64,000 nucleotides of DNA from an uncultured Lacinutrix sp. (GTDB lineage Bacteria > Bacteroidota > Bacteroidia > Flavobacteriales > Flavobacteriaceae), in contig CAKZMU010000069.1 of assembly GCA_937129145.1 (NCBI GenBank), forward strand, positions 33,008-97,007, given 5' to 3'. Positions 1 to 7,388 of this stretch are shown one piece after another. The notes beneath the pieces were generated by a model. The model ran no database searches. It was not told the origin of the DNA and was given only the letters and a program-made list of their open reading frames with translations. Made by a program: the position numbers and the translations under genes. The stretch's first letter is position 1. Each line of letters begins with the position of its first letter.

Positions 1-509
1 CTAATTACATTTCAGACACCTATTTAATTGAATTGGCAGAATCTTTAAATGACACCGAATTGGTGAATGGACTTAATCAATTTAAAAGTTTGTCCATAGG
101 AAATAAAGCACCAGAATTTGATGTGTTTATAGATGAAGATGGTATTAGAACACCAATATCGCTTTACGATTTAGATGTCGCTAAAAACTATATAGTGGTG
201 TTTTGGAGTAGTACGTGTTCGCATTGTTTAATGGAAATTCCGCAATTGCAAGCATATCTTAAAACCTTAAATAATCCAGACTATAAAGTAATTGCTATTG
301 GTTTGGAAGACGATGCTTATTTATGGGAAAGTGAAATTAAAAAATACCCTGAATTTATGCATGTACTTGGTTTAGGGAAATGGGAAAATAAAATAGGGAA
401 TAGTTACAATGTAAATGCAACGCCTACGTATTTTATTTTGGATAGCGAGAAGAAAATTACAGCTAAACCTTATGATATTACTGCTTTGAAAAAGTTTTTA
501 AACAACTAG
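1..509 (+). CDS. Thioredoxin-fold (TlpA/AhpC-like) protein, 5'-truncated by the window edge
   Basis: The reading frame is open to the first base of the window, so this is the C-terminal part of a longer protein. A TTG at 33 could be read as a start, but nothing favours it over simple truncation. The visible part is a thioredoxin fold: a beta strand ending in FWSSTCSHC gives the redox motif CSHC, followed by the helix LMEIPQLQ and the cis-proline strand NATPTYFILD. TlpA-like proteins reduce disulfides in the periplasm and in Bacteroidota often carry an N-terminal lipoprotein domain, which would lie off this window. The last helix ends at the stop. The pentapeptide gene begins 16 nt downstream, so the two may be co-transcribed. 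The family call is firm; the substrate is unknown. Confidence 0.85.
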   Translation, partial: NYISDTYLIELAESLNDTELVNGLNQFKSLSIGNKAPEFDVFIDEDGIRTPISLYDLDVAKNYIVVFWSSTCSHCLMEIPQLQAYLKTLNNPDYKVIAIGLEDDAYLWESEIKKYPEFMHVLGLGKWENKIGNSYNVNATPTYFILDSEKKITAKPYDITALKKFLNN

Positions 510-525
510 TTGGTATTCATTTATA

Positions 526-1203
526 ATGAACCGAGAAATAATTAATATACTGAAAGATTTAAAAGAAGAACCATCAATCGAAAAAGTTGATCATATTATC
601 CTTTTAGAAAAAGTTTATTCTAAATACTCTAGCGGTATAAAAGAGCTAGAGCCAATTGCTCATTTCTATCTGAATGGATTTGACCACTTACCAGCGCTAA
701 AAGAAAAGCATTTGTGGAATGAATCGAAATTTAATGAAATAAGAAAAAAATTTGTCAATGCTCATTACGAACTGATTCAACTAATTGATTCAACAATAAA
801 CGACTTAAAGAATATTGAATCTGATTCATTTTATTACAAATTAACAAAAGTGAATTTTTTTGAGCAATTAAAAACTGGAAAAACAGTATTTAAAGAAATT
901 GATTTAGAAAATATGGACTTGAGAAACGAGAATATTTCTGGGATAACTTTCAAAAATTGTATTATTTCAGCCGATTTCAGAAATTCTAATTTAAGTAGCA
1001 CAAAGTTTATAAGAAGTAATATTAAAACTTCTGACTTTCGGAATGCAGATTTGACTGATGGGTTAATGGAGAATGTGTCTTTTGAAGCTACGAAATTTAA
1101 GGGAGCTAAAACGGATGGTTTTATATTTAACGATAATTATTGTCATTCAGTAGAAGGAATCGGACAAGTTGAATTTAATGATTGGATAGTAGAAACGGAA
1201 TAA
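526..1203 (+). CDS. Pentapeptide-repeat protein with helical N-terminal domain
   Basis: The protein has 225 residues. Residues 1-120 are charged and helical, with no signal peptide, so it is probably cytoplasmic. From about residue 122 to 200 it shows the A(D/N)LxX-type pattern of pentapeptide repeats, as in DLENMDLRNENISG, ADFRNSNLSSTKF and SDFRNADLTD, with F or L at every fifth position. Such repeats fold into a right-handed quadrilateral beta helix. Some family members mimic DNA and protect gyrase, but most have no known function and nothing here identifies the partner. It starts with ATG 16 nt after the preceding stop. The codon use is AT-rich like its neighbours. Confidence 0.75.
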   Translation: MNREIINILKDLKEEPSIEKVDHIILLEKVYSKYSSGIKELEPIAHFYLNGFDHLPALKEKHLWNESKFNEIRKKFVNAHYELIQLIDSTINDLKNIESDSFYYKLTKVNFFEQLKTGKTVFKEIDLENMDLRNENISGITFKNCIISADFRNSNLSSTKFIRSNIKTSDFRNADLTDGLMENVSFEATKFKGAKTDGFIFNDNYCHSVEGIGQVEFNDWIVETE

Positions 1204-1343
1204 AAGGCGAAACACCAACAAAACCTTGCGATTTATTATTAGTGTGAACTTTTATTCAATAAATCAATTCCCTAGCTCTTTTTACTTTTTTTTGTTTCTT
1301 AACTTGAGAGGATTTTCACGTAATCAAATTATACCAGAAGACG

Positions 1344-1703
1344 TTAAAAATGATAAAAAGCATTTTCCAAATGCTCGATATTATAATCTTTTCCTTGTTT
1401 TACTATAGCAATAATATCAAATCGAATCTCAACATCTAAGTCGTTTACAGTAACATATTCATCAACCGCTTTTACCAAACGTTGTATTTGTTTTGGTTTT
1501 ACAAAATCTTGCGGATTACCAAAATCTACTGTAGAGCGGGTTTTTACTTCAATAATAGCCAATATATCTTTTTGCTGGGCAATAATATCAACTTCAGCTT
1601 TATCAAATCGGTAATTGCGCTCCACAATGGTGTAGTTGTTTTTTAGCAGAAAATCTACTGCAAGCTGCTCGCCTTTTTTACCTAGTTCGTTGTGTTTAGC
1701 CAT
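1344..1703 (-). CDS. YraN/UPF0102 family putative nuclease
   Basis: The protein has 119 residues from the ATG at 1703 (MAKHNELGKKGEQLAVDFL). A longer in-frame reading up to 1778 would run back through a heptamer-repeat spacer and into the end of the upstream gene, and is rejected. The family hallmarks are present: GxxGExxAxxFL at the N-terminus, then NYRFDKAEVDIIA and LAIIEVKTRS, the D-x(n)-E-x-K pattern of a Holliday-junction-resolvase-like (restriction endonuclease-like) fold. The family is very widely conserved; its biological role is not settled. It lies 43 nt downstream of the S66 peptidase gene on the same strand and is probably co-transcribed with it. Confidence 0.9.
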   Translation of the reverse strand: MAKHNELGKKGEQLAVDFLLKNNYTIVERNYRFDKAEVDIIAQQKDILAIIEVKTRSTVDFGNPQDFVKPKQIQRLVKAVDEYVTVNDLDVEIRFDIIAIVKQGKDYNIEHLENAFYHF

Positions 1704-1709
1704 CCTTAA

Positions 1710-1797
1710 AGTATTCAGTCCACAGTATTCAGTTTGCAGTATATAATTAATTTTCAAACACAACCGAAGACTGCCCACTACTAACTGTCAACTGAAT
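1710..1797. repeat. Paired heptamer-repeat arrays in inverted orientation
   Basis: Five consecutive 7-bp units of the form AGTNNNN lie at 1710-1744 (AGTATTC, AGTCCAC, AGTATTC, AGTTTGC, AGTATAT). Five units on the opposite pattern lie at 1763-1797 (ACCGAAG, ACTGCCC, ACTACTA, ACTGTCA, ACTGAAT). Period 7 is kept throughout each array. The first array is the spacer in front of YraN. The second is the last coding segment of the S66 peptidase. Confidence 0.6.
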
Positions 1798-2775
1798 CGT
1801 TCTTCCTAAAATCAAGGCACGATTATCATTTTCGTGACCAGCTGGAAAATCAAATAATACAGGAAAATCATAGTCGGCAACCACGTCTAAAATAAGTTGC
1901 TCTACAGATGTTCCCCAAGGTGTGGTGTTTTTACGCATATTGCTCATATCGCCTACAATAAGTCCTTTTAAATTATCAAAATAACCAGCGCGTTTTAAGC
2001 TTTGCAACATTCGGTCTATATGGTATTTATACTCCCCAATTTCTTCAATAAATAATATTTTTCCAGAGGTGTCAATACTTGTTTTTGAACCTAACATCGT
2101 ATGCAACAATGTTAAATTACCACCAACCAAAGGACCATTAACAGTTCCAGTTTTATTATATTTTGAGCCTTCAATGTCATAGCTGAGTGGTTTTCCGAAT
2201 AAAGCACATTTAAACGTTTCTAAAGTATGTTCAATTTTAGATAAATCGTCAGTTAAACTTGTACACATCATGGCGTGTATGGATTCGCTACCTTCAATAT
2301 TAAGTTGGTTATGAATGGCTGTAATATCAGAATAACCAATGACCCATTTAGGGTGTTCTTTAAATTTTGTATAATCAAGTTTGTCAATCATTCTAACCGT
2401 GCCATAACCACCACGAGCGCACCAAATGGCTTTAATATTTGGAGTGTCCAATGCTTTTTGGAAATCTTCGGCACGTTCATTATCCGTTCCAGCAAAATGA
2501 TTAGCTTTTTTAAATACGTTATCGCCGACAACTACGTTAAGTCCCCAGCTTTTAAGTAATGCTTTAGCCTGATTTATTTCTTTTTCACGGTTTTTTAAAA
2601 TTCCTGAAGGCGCCACAATTGCAACAGTATCGCCAGCTTTTAAGTAAGGTGGTTGTATTAATTTATTGGTCATTTTAGCGGTTTGTTCTATTGAGTTTGA
2701 AGATTGAGCGAACATTGAATTGTGACTAAAAAAAGTCAAAAGTAATAAGGCGCAAATAATACGTTTAAAAATCAT
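1747..2775 (-). CDS. S66 family LD-carboxypeptidase (LdcA-like), exported
   Basis: The protein has 342 residues. A signal peptide covers about residues 1-23 (MIFKRIICALLLL ... FAQ), so the mature enzyme is periplasmic. LD-carboxypeptidases remove the terminal D-alanine from muropeptide tetrapeptides during wall recycling. The N-terminal domain has VAIVAPSG and the WCARGGYGT loop. The nucleophilic Ser is in VIGYSDITA. The catalytic Glu is in LFIEEIGEYKYHIDRML and the catalytic His in FPAGHENDNRALILG, so the Ser-Glu-His triad is complete. The final 17 residues are encoded by a 7-bp repeat array but still match the beta-strand end expected for the family. YraN follows on the same strand. Confidence 0.92.
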   Translation of the reverse strand: MIFKRIICALLLLTFFSHNSMFAQSSNSIEQTAKMTNKLIQPPYLKAGDTVAIVAPSGILKNREKEINQAKALLKSWGLNVVVGDNVFKKANHFAGTDNERAEDFQKALDTPNIKAIWCARGGYGTVRMIDKLDYTKFKEHPKWVIGYSDITAIHNQLNIEGSESIHAMMCTSLTDDLSKIEHTLETFKCALFGKPLSYDIEGSKYNKTGTVNGPLVGGNLTLLHTMLGSKTSIDTSGKILFIEEIGEYKYHIDRMLQSLKRAGYFDNLKGLIVGDMSNMRKNTTPWGTSVEQLILDVVADYDFPVLFDFPAGHENDNRALILGRTIQLTVSSGQSSVVFEN

Positions 2776-2843
2776 ATAATAGGCTTTTGGTAAATATAAC
2801 GAAGTTCTAATTAATTTGGTTTCTTAAAGGTGGACAAATTATG

Positions 2844-2851
2844 TACTTTTG
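2844..2851 (+). promoter_or_regulatory. Putative -7 element of the metG promoter
   Basis: TACTTTTG matches TAnnTTTG, the Bacteroidota primary sigma -7 element. A TTTG at 2815-2818 could be the -33 element, but the 25-nt spacing is longer than usual. A dispersed palindrome (2868-2953) would lie in the resulting 5' UTR. Confidence 0.5.
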
Positions 2852-2867
2852 TGCCTTCAAAATAACT

Positions 2868-2953
2868 CGTCATTACGAGTGAAACGAAGTAATCTGCTTG
2901 TTAGATGTTGTCATTATTGAGATTGCTTTGTCGTTTTACTTCTCGCAATGACG
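2868..2953. repeat. Dispersed palindromic element (CGTCATTRCGAG type)
   Basis: An imperfect inverted repeat of 86 bp. The left end is CGTCATTACGAG and the right end is CTCGCAATGACG. Internal ACGA and (R)TAATCT/GAGATTGC blocks also pair. Elements of this sequence type, CGTCATTGCGAG ... CGAAGCAATCTC, recur between genes in many bacterial genomes. It should fold into a long hairpin in the metG leader. A related core occurs inside the GHMP-kinase gene at 34233-34269. Confidence 0.75.
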
Positions 2954-2976
2954 TAATAATTTAATTTTTAAGATTG

Positions 2977-5046
2977 ATGAATCAACCAAAAAGATATACC
3001 ATAACAGCCGCTTTACCTTATACCAATGGTCCCATTCATATTGGTCATTTAGCAGGTGTATATGTGCCATCAGATATTTATGCACGTTTTCAGCGTCTTC
3101 AAGGTAAAGATGTCTTGTTTGTTTGTGGTAGTGACGAACATGGTGTACCTATTACCATTAAAGCAAAAAAGGAAGGCGTAACACCACAAGATGTAGTGGA
3201 TAAATACCATGCAATCATCAAGCAATCTTTTGAGGATTTCGGAATTTCTTTTGATAATTATTCTAGAACATCTGCTAAGATTCATCACGACACAGCATCA
3301 GAGTTTTTTAAAACATTGTATGATAAAGGCGAATTTATTGAAGAAGTAACCGAACAATTATATGACGCTGAAGCAAATCAGTTTTTAGCAGATAGATTTG
3401 TGGTTGGAACCTGTCCAAAATGCGGAAACGAAGAAAGCTATGGCGACCAATGTGAAAACTGCGGAACAAGCCATAATGCAACCGATTTAATAAACCCAAA
3501 ATCAGCTATAACTGGAGCAACTCCAAGTTTAAAAGAAACGAAGCATTGGTTTTTACCATTAGATAAACATGAAGCATTTTTAAAAAAATGGATTCTTGAA
3601 AGCCATAAAAAAGACTGGAAACCCAACGTTTATGGGCAATGCAAATCTTGGATTGATGATGGCTTGCGCCCAAGAGCAGTAACACGAGATTTAGACTGGG
3701 GAATTCCAGTACCTGTAGAAGGTGGCGAAGGTAAAGTATTGTATGTGTGGTTTGATGCGCCAATAGGCTACATTTCTGCGACAAAAGAATGGGCAGAACG
3801 CGAAGGGAAAGACTGGGAGCCTTATTGGAAAGATGAAGATACTAAGTTGTTGCATTTTATAGGGAAAGATAACATTGTATTTCACTGTATCATTTTTCCA
3901 GCCATGTTAAAAGCAGAAGGCAGTTATATGTTACCGGATAATGTGCCTGCCAATGAGTTTTTAAATTTGGAAGGAAATAAATTATCAACTTCTAAAAATT
4001 GGGCGGTATGGTTGCACGAATATTTGCAAGAATTCCCAGACAAACAAGATGTATTGCGTTATGCATTAACAGCCAATGCACCAGAAACTAAGGACAATGA
4101 TTTTACTTGGAAAGATTTTCAAGCTAGGAATAACAATGAGTTAGTTGCCATTTTTGGAAACTTCATAAATAGGGTAGTAGTACTTACCAATAAGTACTAT
4201 CAAGGTATAGTGCCAAAGCCTAGTGAATTTTCAGAAGTTGACGAAGAAACTTTAGCGACATTAAAAGCCTTTCCAGCAGTTATTGCAAGTTCTATAGAGC
4301 GTTATCGATTTAGAGAAGCAAGTCAGGAATTGATGAATTTAGCAAGACTTGGCAACAAGTATTTAGCTGACGAAGAACCTTGGAAAGTAATAAAAGAAGA
4401 TGAAGCTCGCGTACAAACAATTATGTATGTGGCATTGCAAATTGCTTCAGCTCTAGCTGTATTGGGTGAACCTTTTCTGCCTTTTACATCTGCAAAATTA
4501 AAGCAAATATTGAATGCTTCTGAATTAGAATCGCAATGGACTTGGAAAGGTATTTCTGAAGGACAAGAATTGCTTCCTGCAAATCATAATATACGTAAAG
4601 CAGAACTATTATTCTCAAAAATTGAGGATAAGGAAATACAAGCTCAATTAGATAAACTTGAGGCAAATAAAAAAGCAAACGAAGCAGCTAACAAAAAAGT
4701 AGAACCACAAAAAGATGAAATTACTTGGGATGATTTCTCAAAGTTAGATATTCGTGTTGGAACTATTTTAGAAGCTGAGAAAATGCCAAAAACTAAAAAG
4801 CTTCTAGTTTTAAAAGTGGATACAGGAATTGATACTAGAACTATTGTATCTGGTATTGCCGAAAGCTTCACGCCTGAAGAAGTTGTTGGTAAAAAAGTTA
4901 CTGTATTGGTTAATCTTGCTCCTAGAGCTTTACGTGGTGTTGAGAGTCAAGGCATGATTTTAATGACTGAGGACGAATCAGGTAAATTAGTATTTGTTAA
5001 CCCTGATGATAATGATATAGTTAGCAATGGACTTAAAATAAGCTAA
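2977..5046 (+). CDS. metG: Methionyl-tRNA synthetase with C-terminal tRNA-binding domain
   Basis: The protein has 689 residues from the ATG at 2977; a TTG one codon earlier is ignored. It charges initiator and elongator tRNA-Met in the cytoplasm. Class I signatures are complete. [11 protein letters not shown] contains the HIGH box at residues 21-24. The zinc knuckle is CPKCG ... CENCG. The KMSKS equivalent is NKLSTSKN. After the anticodon-binding helical domain and a lysine-rich linker ([15 protein letters not shown]), the last 110 or so residues are an EMAP/Trbp111-like OB fold beginning [11 protein letters not shown], which gives the dimeric long form of the enzyme. It is monocistronic between unrelated genes. 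The leader contains a dispersed palindrome. Confidence 0.98.
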   Translation: MNQPKRYTITAALPYTNGPIHIGHLAGVYVPSDIYARFQRLQGKDVLFVCGSDEHGVPITIKAKKEGVTPQDVVDKYHAIIKQSFEDFGISFDNYSRTSAKIHHDTASEFFKTLYDKGEFIEEVTEQLYDAEANQFLADRFVVGTCPKCGNEESYGDQCENCGTSHNATDLINPKSAITGATPSLKETKHWFLPLDKHEAFLKKWILESHKKDWKPNVYGQCKSWIDDGLRPRAVTRDLDWGIPVPVEGGEGKVLYVWFDAPIGYISATKEWAEREGKDWEPYWKDEDTKLLHFIGKDNIVFHCIIFPAMLKAEGSYMLPDNVPANEFLNLEGNKLSTSKNWAVWLHEYLQEFPDKQDVLRYALTANAPETKDNDFTWKDFQARNNNELVAIFGNFINRVVVLTNKYYQGIVPKPSEFSEVDEETLATLKAFPAVIASSIERYRFREASQELMNLARLGNKYLADEEPWKVIKEDEARVQTIMYVALQIASALAVLGEPFLPFTSAKLKQILNASELESQWTWKGISEGQELLPANHNIRKAELLFSKIEDKEIQAQLDKLEANKKANEAANKKVEPQKDEITWDDFSKLDIRVGTILEAEKMPKTKKLLVLKVDTGIDTRTIVSGIAESFTPEEVVGKKVTVLVNLAPRALRGVESQGMILMTEDESGKLVFVNPDDNDIVSNGLKIS

Positions 5047-5155
5047 TTTATTTCTCTTAAGCATAAGTTTTATTTGATATGACAAAAGTCATACCATAAA
5101 CCCTTATATCATATTACATTTGAGAGATGTTTATCCTTTATTATTAAAATGTAAT

Positions 5156-5737
5156 ATGAACAACGCTACTTTAAACTATAAAAACATCTACTATCCACCA
5201 GGAGGCATTTTAATGTGGATTATTATTTTTTTAGAACTGTTTACCTTTGGTATAGCCTTAATAGCCATGGTTTATAGTGGCAAGGAAACTCCTGAATTGT
5301 TTCACGAATCCAGCCAGTATTTAAATACAACTATTGGTGCTGTAAATACGGTATTTTTAATTATGAGCGGATTCTTTATGGCTACATCTGTTCATTATTT
5401 AAAACAACAAAAGCTACATAAAACCAAGTTATTTTTAAAGCTTACTATGCTTGGAGGCTTCTTGTTTTTAGCACTTAAAGGCTTTGAGTATTACGATAAA
5501 ATTGATGCAGGATTTAACATTGGCTATAACACGTTTTTTTCCTACTACTGGATGCTTACATTGTTTCATGTGGTTCATGTATTGGTAGGCCTGGTTATTT
5601 TAGCATCTGTGCATTTTGGGCTTAGTAAAGCCAATTCAACAACCAAAAATGAAGATGTTGAGGCAAGTGCAGCGTTTTGGCACATGTGCGATTTAATATG
5701 GTTATTGTTGTTCCCAATAATTTATTTACTCTTTTAA
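5156..5737 (+). CDS. Heme-copper oxidase subunit III family membrane protein (NorE-like)
   Basis: The protein has 193 residues from the ATG at 5156 (MNNATLNYKNIYYPPGGILMW). An upstream TTG at 5120 is less likely. Five hydrophobic helices are visible, beginning at LMWIIIFLELFTFGIAL, with conserved subunit III features such as the helix LFHVVHVLVGLVIL and the terminal AAFWHMCDLIWLLLFPIIYLL. NorE-type proteins assist nitric-oxide or cytochrome oxidases, but the catalytic subunit I is not in this window. The stop is followed after one base by the ATG of the subunit IV-like gene, so the two form one operon. Whether it serves a NO reductase or a terminal oxidase cannot be decided here. Confidence 0.85.
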   Translation: MNNATLNYKNIYYPPGGILMWIIIFLELFTFGIALIAMVYSGKETPELFHESSQYLNTTIGAVNTVFLIMSGFFMATSVHYLKQQKLHKTKLFLKLTMLGGFLFLALKGFEYYDKIDAGFNIGYNTFFSYYWMLTLFHVVHVLVGLVILASVHFGLSKANSTTKNEDVEASAAFWHMCDLIWLLLFPIIYLLF

Positions 5738-5738
5738 G

Positions 5739-5972
5739 ATGAAAAAACTAGTAATAACATTAATTGTATTAATACTACTTACAATTGTTACAGCAATAAC
5801 TTCAAATGGTAATACACATTTTACAATCATAACTATACTAATTTTAGCGGTGTTAAAATTTATTGGAGTAGCGTTTTATTTTATGGAAATGAGGAAAGCA
5901 CATATTTTCTGGAAAACAAGTGTGATATTTTTTTTAATCATGTTTACAGCATTGGTGTTATTGCAATTTTAA
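5739..5972 (+). CDS. Small cytochrome c oxidase subunit IV-like protein (NorF-like)
   Basis: The protein has 77 residues with three hydrophobic segments. The middle one, LKFIGVAFYFMEMRKAH, is the signature of prokaryotic COX4/NorF-like subunits (K-x-x-x-V-x-x-x-F-M-x-x-x-x-x-H). It starts one base after the subunit III-like stop, so the two are translationally linked. It probably stabilises the same oxidase complex in the inner membrane. The sequence beyond its stop stays open in the same frame for another 43 codons (see the next entry). Confidence 0.8.
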   Translation: MKKLVITLIVLILLTIVTAITSNGNTHFTIITILILAVLKFIGVAFYFMEMRKAHIFWKTSVIFFLIMFTALVLLQF

Positions 5973-6104
5973 TGCTTTATCATTCTAGGATTGATTTTAT
6001 TTTACGCATCGATATGGCGTAATATAAAAAAACATAATTCCAAATTTGTTATGGCATTTGCCATTTTGGGCGTGGTGTTTTTGTATTTAGTAGGTTTAAA
6101 ATAG
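5973..6104 (+). pseudogene. Possible decayed or frameshifted small membrane-protein gene
   Basis: Directly after the NorF-like stop, and in its frame, 43 open codons run to a TAG at 6102. They encode a hydrophobic protein-like sequence (LGLILFYASIWRNIKKH, then AFAILGVVFLYLVGLK) with two transmembrane-like stretches separated by a basic loop. No ATG opens this frame. An ATG at 5972-5974 lies one base out of frame, so a single-base indel would restore a normal start. It could also use the TTG at 5991. It is either a remnant or a frameshifted third small subunit. Confidence 0.3.
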
Positions 6105-6208
6105 TAGAACACTTTGAAGTCTACATAACATGTACAGGTTCTATTTTTCTAATTTGCGCTCATTTAAAAAATATAAGGTGTACTAAGCCATAAATTAATA
6201 TACTAAAA

Positions 6209-6359
6209 ATGGGAGTTTCTAACGGACTTATAATAAGTTTGAGTTTTTTGTTTTCTAACACATCAAAATCTTTTAAATAATACACTTATATTTGGCATAA
6301 TTATAGCTACTGTAGTGACTATCCGTCCTATTATTAAATGGATATGTCAAAAATATTAA
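6209..6359 (+). pseudogene. Possible remnant of a second short membrane-protein gene
   Basis: An ATG at 6209 opens 23 codons (MGVSNGLIISLSFLFSNTSK). The frame then stops, while a second frame continues with a transmembrane-like sequence, NTLIFGIIIATVVTIRP, ending at 6359. Joined by a frameshift they would make one short membrane protein. The evidence is only hydrophobic continuity. The rest of the 390-nt gap between 5973 and 6362 shows no other gene. Confidence 0.2.
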
Positions 6360-6362
6360 GCA

Positions 6363-6812
6363 ATGAAAATTAAAACTGTATTATTCCTTTTCCTTTTTGT
6401 TTCACTTTCAAATAGTGTTTTTAGTCAAGAAAAAATTACTTGGAAAAATGTGTTGGAGATATATGCTAAAGAGTTTCGTCTTACCGAAAAAAATCCTACA
6501 TCTACAATCAATGAAAAGGCAATGACGCTGGAAGATATTGAAAATAAAAAAGTAACAATTACTGGCTATTTTCTGGATTTAGACCCAGATGGTGAATGGT
6601 ATATTCTTTCAAAAAACCCGTTTGCTACCTGTTTTTTCTGTGGTAAGGCTGGTCCAGAAACTGTGTTGGAATTATTAGGGTATAAAAATGAAAAAAAGAA
6701 ATTTAAATCTGATGACATGGTAGAGGTAACTGGAATATTCAATTCTATCCATGACCTTGAAGGTAAATTAAACTTTGTTTTAGAAAACGTAAGTGTTAAA
6801 CATATAAAATAA
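6363..6812 (+). CDS. Exported conserved protein with CxFCGxAGPE motif
   Basis: The protein has 149 residues. Residues 1-21 form a signal peptide ending FSQ, so it is periplasmic or outer-membrane facing. The body holds one OB-like beta domain with KKVTITGYFLDLD, then a Cys pair in ATCFFCGKAGPETVLELL, then VEVTGIFNS. The FCGxAGPE loop resembles the cysteine motif of a family of small exported Bacteroidota proteins related to DUF3299. The cysteines could bind a metal or form a redox pair, but no function can be assigned. A rho-independent hairpin follows immediately. Confidence 0.65.
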   Translation: MKIKTVLFLFLFVSLSNSVFSQEKITWKNVLEIYAKEFRLTEKNPTSTINEKAMTLEDIENKKVTITGYFLDLDPDGEWYILSKNPFATCFFCGKAGPETVLELLGYKNEKKKFKSDDMVEVTGIFNSIHDLEGKLNFVLENVSVKHIK

Positions 6813-6845
6813 ATAAAAAGCTACCTTAGGCAGCTTTTTATTTAT
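6811..6845. terminator. Bidirectional rho-independent terminator
   Basis: The stem AATAAAAAGCTACCT pairs with AGGCAGCTTTTTATT with one mismatch. T runs are present on both strands. It separates the CxFCG gene (+) from ssb (-). Confidence 0.8.
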
Positions 6846-6868
6846 TTATCACAGACAAGGTTTCTTTA

Positions 6869-7204
6869 TTATTTACCACCCAACATTAGCAGTTCATTAC
6901 AAACAACTTCTGTAATGTATTTTTTGTTTCCATCTTTATCGTCGTAACTTCTTGAAGTTAATTTGCCTTCAATAGCCACTTCTTTTCCTTTGGTTACATA
7001 CTTCTCAATTATTTGAGCTGTTTTTCCCCATGCAACTACATTGTGCCATTGTGTATCTGTAATTTTTTCACCAGCGGCATTTTTGTAACTTTCGTTGGTT
7101 GCAATGGCAAATTTCGCCAATGTTTTTCCTGAATCTAGATTGATAATTTCTGGGTCTTTTCCCAAGTTTCCAATCAACTGTACTTTGTTTCTAAGCGTGT
7201 TCAT
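6869..7204 (-). CDS. ssb: Single-stranded DNA-binding protein, short form without acidic tail
   Basis: The protein has 111 residues, a complete OB fold of the SSB family: NKVQLIGNLGKDPEI at the N-terminus, TQWHNVVAWGKTAQIIEKY in the middle and GKLTSRSYDDKDGNKKY before the last strand. It ends ELLMLGGK. The flexible linker and acidic DDDIPF-type tip that recruit partner proteins in canonical SSB are absent. It is therefore probably a secondary SSB paralogue, perhaps used in natural transformation or repair, and not the replicative SSB. It is transcribed divergently from the ureohydrolase. Confidence 0.92.
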   Translation of the reverse strand: MNTLRNKVQLIGNLGKDPEIINLDSGKTLAKFAIATNESYKNAAGEKITDTQWHNVVAWGKTAQIIEKYVTKGKEVAIEGKLTSRSYDDKDGNKKYITEVVCNELLMLGGK

Positions 7205-7313
7205 AATTTTAAATTTTCGTGTTAAACAGTTAATACTATCGAGTTCTTATGTTTCGACACTGCAAATATGCGACGCCAACAAAATATTAGTCGGTTATTA
7301 CGCATTTAAAATC

Positions 7314-7340
7314 GTTTGTAAATGTTTGTAGTCGTTTGTA
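7314..7340 (+). promoter_or_regulatory. Three 10-bp-phased GTTTGTA boxes (putative operator)
   Basis: GTTTGTA occurs at 7314, 7324 and 7334, exactly one DNA turn apart, ending 15 bp before the -7 element of the ureohydrolase. The phasing would place a bound regulator on one face of the helix. No regulator is identified. Confidence 0.4.
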
Positions 7341-7354
7341 AACGAATAAAATGT

Positions 7355-7362
7355 TATATTTG
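7355..7362 (+). promoter_or_regulatory. Putative -7 element of the ureohydrolase promoter
   Basis: TATATTTG is an exact TAnnTTTG match. It lies 26 bp before the ATG, downstream of the three GTTTGTA boxes, one of which could also supply the -33 TTTG. Confidence 0.55.
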
Positions 7363-7388
7363 CTAAGAAAATCACACCTTAGCTAAAT

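Noticed and set aside
1226..1408. 60-codon plus-strand ORF after the pentapeptide gene
   Set aside because: It has low-complexity aromatic content, no family signal, and runs into the YraN coding end on the other strand.
2275..2559. 94-codon plus-strand ORF inside the S66 peptidase gene
   Set aside because: It is opposite conserved catalytic segments of the peptidase and lacks any recognisable motif.
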